Source: UBA3263 sp964528425
GTDB lineage: Bacteria > Bacteroidota > Bacteroidia > Bacteroidales > Muribaculaceae
DNA: 64,000 nt
Reading direction: 5' to 3'
NCBI GenBank assembly: GCA_964528425.1
Contig: CAZGTD010000002.1
Span: 1 to 64,000 of the forward strand
In this document: positions 61,201 through 64,000 of the stretch, in pieces
Layout: each line of letters starts with the position of its first letter
Position numbering within the stretch: position 1 is the stretch's first letter
Made by a program: the position numbers and the translations under genes
Notes under the pieces: model-generated
What the model saw: the letters and a program-made list of their open reading frames with translations, nothing else
Told to the model about the DNA's origin: nothing
The model's database searches: none

Positions 61201-61587
61201 TTCGACTTCAACGTCGCCTTTGGCAAAGCGGGCGGCGGTTTCGCGCAAGGTGGCGAACACTACGGGCAGATGCTCGTTGAGTTTGTCCTCGATAACGTCG
61301 AGCGATTTCTTTTCGTGTTCGTCAATTTCGTCCCAAATCGGCTGACGCTGATCAAAGGGGAGCGATTCAAGCTTAGCGCGGAGTTCGGTAATTGCGGTTT
61401 CGTGTGGTTCGACGGCTGCGCGGATATCGGCCCTGACGTCGGAGATTTTTTTGCGTAGTTCGTCGGTGGTCAGGCCCTCCATTTCCGGACGGAGAGCGTT
61501 TATTTTCTTGACAACGGGCTGAATTTCGCGCAGGTCGCGCTGAGATTTGTTGCCGAAGATTTTGCTGAGAAAAGCGTTTATATTCAT
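58231..61587 (-). CDS. secA: Preprotein translocase motor ATPase SecA
   Basis: SecA drives preproteins through SecYEG. The 1,118 residues exceed the E. coli length (901) but are usual for Bacteroidetes because of an insertion. The Walker A motif is AEMATGEGKTLVATL; TNMAGRGTDIKL and RGRAGRQGDPGSSVFF are helicase motifs, and the zinc-binding tail NDPCPCGSGKKYKACHGK is present. It follows the phosphatase-like gene by 22 nt and precedes tamB with a GTGA overlap. Confidence 0.98.
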   Translation of the reverse strand: MNINAFLSKIFGNKSQRDLREIQPVVKKINALRPEMEGLTTDELRKKISDVRADIRAAVEPHETAITELRAKLESLPFDQRQPIWDEIDEHEKKSLDVIEDKLNEHLPVVFATLRETAARFAKGDVEVEATQLDRDLAAQGRDFVTITPEGKAIYKNHWLAGGNEITWDMVHYDVQLIGGIVLHSGKIAEMATGEGKTLVATLPVFLRSLSGRGVHVVTVNDYLSKRDSEWMGPLYMFHGSTVDCIDKHQPNTPERRAAYNCDITFGTNNEFGFDYLRDNMAMSPDDMVQRKHYYAIVDEVDSVLIDDARTPLIISGPVPKGDDQYFNEYKTNVQNVVEAQRKLQIKLMSEAREKLASDDSDARKEGALALYRAYLAGPKYQPLIKFLSQEGMKALLLKTEGYYLQDNAREMPKAVEPLYYKVDEKTRQVDLTDKGYDVLTGNISDPTFFILPDIASQLSALENIDDLAKRAEEKDRLLQEYAVKAERVHTVNQLLKAYTLFNKDEEYVIDDNKIKIVDEQTGRIMEGRRYSDGLHQAIEAKEGVKVEAATQTFATITLQNYFRMYHKLAGMTGTAETEAGEFWDIYKLDVVSIPTNRPIARVDMNDRVYRTKKAKYAAVIKEIEDLVAQGRPVLVGTTSVDISENLSRQLTMRKIPHNVLNAKLHQKEAEIVAQAGRKGTVTIATNMAGRGTDIKLPDEVKEAGGLAIIGTERHESRRVDRQLRGRAGRQGDPGSSVFFVSFEDNLMRMFASDSVMKALDRLGFAEDEMLESSMVNKSIEKAQKRVEENNFGIRKRLLEYDDVMNKQRTYIYSRRQHALKGERIGIDISNMLYDVVENLVETHNPNQAGDYEDLNMELMKLMTIDAPFTEAEYRNLSKEDTIQALYTAAMETLSRKSERIVEVARPVIKDLYENQGYKSIIQVPITDGKRLFRLIVNVEESYNADCKNIVTEWHKLLMLACIDELWKEHLRELDELRHSVQNATYEQKDPLVIYKVESFHLFETMLKNLNDKATAALMRGQIYVRQAPPASEVAAEEQPKQQPEVQRATAQKTDYSRYNASKAESYDGADAQRRAASAPQGQRPAPAPVKAAPKIGRNDPCPCGSGKKYKACHGKGL

Positions 61588-61609
61588 CTGTTGATTATTT
61601 TATTCGATG

Positions 61610-63217
61610 TTATTTTGCAGTTGGCTGGGAATAGGGAACCGGGGGCTGGGCCGCGGCATTGGGCGAGCGTATGCGCAATAGCCGGGCAACAGTCGGGGCG
61701 ATGCTGCGGGCATCGACCGGAGTTGACAGGCGCGTAGGTTCAAGCATTCCGGGAGCGTAAATGATGGCCGGAGCTTCTGACGCCGAGGCGCGGACCGTTG
61801 TTCGCAGCGGGTTGTGGGGCTCGGTAATATCGTCGATGAGGGTCCAGCCGGGAATGACGTCGATAAACACGTCGGCGGCCGAAGCTACCACCGTGTTGCG
61901 GCGCTGTTGTGGCGAACGGCGTCCTTCAAGAATGTCATCGAGGGTGTAGGCGTTGGCAATACCGGTCATCTGCATCAGGAATTTGGCTGCATCCTGACGC
62001 AGTTCTTCCATATCGATGTTTTGCGCTTCGATTTGCTTGCGGTTCAGGTAGAAAGCGCCCTGACTGTAGCCGGTAACCCATTCTCCGTTGCCATGACGGG
62101 CAATGAGGTACATATTGAGCAGCGACAGCGCTTTCCGGGCCGAGAATTCGCCGGTGTTAAGCATCCATTGCGGATCGTCGGGCTCGGTCGAAGCGGGTGC
62201 GGGAGTGCCGGCAAGCAGAACCATGGTCGGGCCTGCGGCTTCGGCGGCATCGATGAGCCGCGCAATGTCGCGGTCGAGGCGCAGATAGGCATCCATGGTT
62301 TCCAGACGTTCGCCCGATTCGGGGAGAAGGGAATAGCCTACCGAGAGCATATCGATGGCATCGCGGCTGCCCAGACTCAGAGTTCGGATATATTCTGCGG
62401 CTATGTCGGTCACCTCGCGGTTGCCCATAGCCGAAGTTTTAAAGTCGCGGAATTTATTCTGACCGCTGAAAGAGTGGCGGAAGGGATAGTAGCGTTTGTG
62501 GGCCGGGAGTGCCGGATAGTCGGCAAGGTTCATGACCGGAGCCCAGATTATGGTGTCAATGCGTGCCGAAAGCGGCATCGAGTAGTTGCGGGAGTTTATA
62601 ACTGCCGGAAGGTCTCGATAGTAAGTTGTGGTTGCCCACTGTCCGTTGGCATCGTTAATCCAGCATGCGGAATTCCCGGCGTGTCCCCCCATGATTATGG
62701 CGCGTGTGGCATCGGGGGCGAGGGAGTAAACATAGCCAGCCCCTGCTCCGTCAATTCTGATTTCATCGGCCAGGGTCGACACTCTCAGCGCGGCCGGCGA
62801 AAGGGTCTCGTCAGTGAAGTTGCCGAGCTGCGACGGGTCGAGCAAAGTTGGCTGGCGCAGTTTACGCTCTGTTGAGTAGGTGGTTGCGGAAGCAATGCCG
62901 TTAACTGCGGGTTCGGCACCGCTATAGAGCATGGCCAGGGCGCCCGCTCCGTCAATGCCGCTGCCATAGTCTACCCGATCGATAACAAGGCCGTCGGCCA
63001 CCAGTTTGTTGAAGCCGTCGGCGCCGAAATAGCTGTTGAGCAGTTCAAGATATTCGGAGTTGAGCCCGTCAACTATAATGCTCAGCACCAGTTGCGGACG
63101 CTGCTTGGCCGATGGGTGTGGTTCAGCTGCCCAACCTTGAATAAAGGTGAGCAGCGTTGCGGCTAAAGCCAAAGTGGGCCCGACCGCCAGAAGTGGCTTT
63201 TTGGAGCTCTTGGCCAT
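61610..63217 (-). CDS. Alkaline-phosphatase-like (PafA-type) exported protein, likely catalytically degenerate
   Basis: ATG 63217 is used because a TAACTTTG promoter lies at 63226-63233, inside the longer frame. The 535-residue protein has a signal region (LLAVGPTLALAATLLTFIQG) and the type I phosphodiesterase/PafA fold (LVLSIIVDGLNSEYLELLNS, YSMPLSARIDTIIWAP, LRLDRDIARLIDAAE). At the nucleophile loop, SGIDGAGALAMLYSGAEPAV lacks the Thr/Ser. The expected HGI metal His is Asn (NGIAS), and the later DH pair after VLLAG is missing (TPAPASTEP). Function is therefore uncertain; it could bind ligands or act without catalysis. secA follows 22 nt downstream. Confidence 0.75.
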   Translation of the reverse strand: MAKSSKKPLLAVGPTLALAATLLTFIQGWAAEPHPSAKQRPQLVLSIIVDGLNSEYLELLNSYFGADGFNKLVADGLVIDRVDYGSGIDGAGALAMLYSGAEPAVNGIASATTYSTERKLRQPTLLDPSQLGNFTDETLSPAALRVSTLADEIRIDGAGAGYVYSLAPDATRAIIMGGHAGNSACWINDANGQWATTTYYRDLPAVINSRNYSMPLSARIDTIIWAPVMNLADYPALPAHKRYYPFRHSFSGQNKFRDFKTSAMGNREVTDIAAEYIRTLSLGSRDAIDMLSVGYSLLPESGERLETMDAYLRLDRDIARLIDAAEAAGPTMVLLAGTPAPASTEPDDPQWMLNTGEFSARKALSLLNMYLIARHGNGEWVTGYSQGAFYLNRKQIEAQNIDMEELRQDAAKFLMQMTGIANAYTLDDILEGRRSPQQRRNTVVASAADVFIDVIPGWTLIDDITEPHNPLRTTVRASASEAPAIIYAPGMLEPTRLSTPVDARSIAPTVARLLRIRSPNAAAQPPVPYSQPTAK

Positions 63218-63225
63218 TTGGAGTG

Positions 63226-63233
63226 CAAAGTTA
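63226..63233 (-). promoter_or_regulatory. Promoter -7 box of the phosphatase-like/secA/tamB unit, near-leaderless
   Basis: TAACTTTG on the minus strand is followed by 8 nt (cactccaa) and then ATG 63217, similar to divIC and HAD. Confidence 0.6.
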
Positions 63234-63282
63234 CGAAAATAATTGCTAATTAGCAAGCCGCAGCCCGCAATTATGGTGTTTG

Positions 63283-64000
63283 TCAGCGCTTGCGCAGATA
63301 AGTGGCGGAGCGCAGAATGTCAGCGCCAATCAGCGGCCAGAATGCAGCGTTCATTCCGCGGCCCAGAATCGGAGCGCATATAACCAGTGCTATCAGGGCC
63401 AGCAGGTTCAGACAAAAGTATGCGCGGCATAGATTCTTAGCTTTTTTTAGCCATGGAAGAATTGAACCGGCAATACATAGCGGGTTCAACCAAAGCAGCA
63501 ACAGGTTGGGCGAAGTAGCTTCGTGGGTGGAAATGAACACCAGAAAAGTCAACACCATGCCGCCGATAAAGGCTATGGCGAAATAAACAGTGTCAAACAC
63601 GCGGCCGCCGCGCATAAAGGTGGCCGCAATTGCCCATAGCAAGACATAGACAGAAACCGCCATAGGCGTCAGAGGCCATGGGGTAGGGCGGGGCTGTGAT
63701 GTTTGCCGGCCGTAGGTGTGCGTTTCGGTAACTATGTCTAATTCGGATAGCTGCTGCATCAGCTCCACCGGCGCAAAGGTTGCCTGCCGGCGTGAAATCG
63801 GGCGGTCGATTCCGCGGCCCAGGGCAAGGTCTATTCCGAACTGATACCAAGGATATAGCTGATGATAGCGTTGCATTTCCTTGCGGAAGGTAGTCTGAGC
63901 GGGGTCGTCGGAAAGAAGTTTGCGCCCTGCGGCCGCCTCAATCATGGCCATGGGGCGGGTGGCGCAGTTATCTTTAACGTAGTTATAGCGGTAGATTTGA
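63283..64000 (-). CDS. DUF4105 (Lnb periplasmic domain) membrane protein, 5' end outside window
   Basis: The frame is open to the window edge and contributes at least 238 residues. Its first visible part, YRYNYVKDNCATRPMAMIE, matches the conserved Y-N---D-NC-TRP signature of DUF4105, a cysteine-containing periplasmic domain of Lnb/lipoprotein-processing type. The C-terminal half has about five membrane helices (VYVLLWAIAATFMRGG onward). Known relatives include Lnb lipoprotein N-acyl transfer enzymes, but the family is broad and the role here is not fixed. It precedes the phosphatase-like gene by 65 nt. Confidence 0.8.
   Translation of the reverse strand, partial: QIYRYNYVKDNCATRPMAMIEAAAGRKLLSDDPAQTTFRKEMQRYHQLYPWYQFGIDLALGRGIDRPISRRQATFAPVELMQQLSELDIVTETHTYGRQTSQPRPTPWPLTPMAVSVYVLLWAIAATFMRGGRVFDTVYFAIAFIGGMVLTFLVFISTHEATSPNLLLLWLNPLCIAGSILPWLKKAKNLCRAYFCLNLLALIALVICAPILGRGMNAAFWPLIGADILRSATYLRKR

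Overview
The window looks like the chromosome of a gut member of the order Bacteroidales, most likely Muribaculaceae or a close relative. Three things support this. Promoters follow the Bacteroidetes pattern, with a TAnnTTTG -7 box and sometimes TTTG about 20 nt upstream. Many families are Bacteroidetes-typical: DUF349, DUF4293, DUF4492, DUF3244 and DUF4105 proteins, a long SecA, AsnA, a GldE-type CBS protein and BspA-type leucine-rich repeats. Secreted proteins end in YDLQGRRV-like C-terminal domains resembling type IX secretion sorting signals. Most of the window is housekeeping DNA in tight operons with many 4-nt overlaps, mostly on the minus strand. There is no phage, IS element, CRISPR array or integrase.

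Layout. 1-3.7 kb: rplM with a structured leader, fabD, a GT2 glycosyltransferase, rlmN and tRNA-Arg(CCG). 3.8-7.9 kb: a large secreted GH2 beta-galactosidase. 8-13 kb: operon DUF349 protein - sugar-phosphate transferase - recQ. 13-21.3 kb: an accessory locus with two unknown secreted proteins, a gingipain-like C25 peptidase, a broken DUF3244 gene and a lipoprotein TPR/transmembrane/HTH regulator candidate. 21.3-24.9 kb (plus strand): cysK, a small membrane protein, a DUF1016 PDDEXK nuclease, SRP RNA and asnA. 24.9-30.2 kb: operon glnS - TPR - SPOR - folE - DUF4293 - GT2. 30.3-34.8 kb: THUMP methyltransferase, purD, a membrane protein and pdxB. 34.9-39.3 kb: divIC - membrane protein - coaX - outer-membrane protein - lptC - GldE-like. 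39.5-43.1 kb: nitroreductase and DUF4492-cydA-cydB. 43.2-46.7 kb: HtrA protease, rluD-like, PASTA protein, rpsO. 46.8-50.6 kb: a BspA-like LRR protein with a long structured leader and a 100-N assembly gap, then a lipoprotein. 50.6-53.9 kb: tcdA-ribF, a HAD phosphatase, an unknown secreted protein, tRNA-Leu(CAA). 53.8-64 kb: a DUF4105 membrane protein (cut by the window end), a degenerate alkaline-phosphatase-like protein, secA and tamB.

The most unusual region is 13-21 kb. The two promoters driving the secreted proteins share one architecture: a long inverted repeat whose arms cover the -33 box and the start site, around a nearly identical core with a weakened -7 box. The arms differ between the two sites but stay self-complementary. 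Beside them lie a candidate membrane-spanning regulator, a nonsense-interrupted DUF3244 gene and a homopolymer frameshift at a signal peptide. The second candidate is the roughly 370-nt folded leader in front of the LRR gene. Calls rest on reading the sequence and on knowledge of the families; no database search was run.
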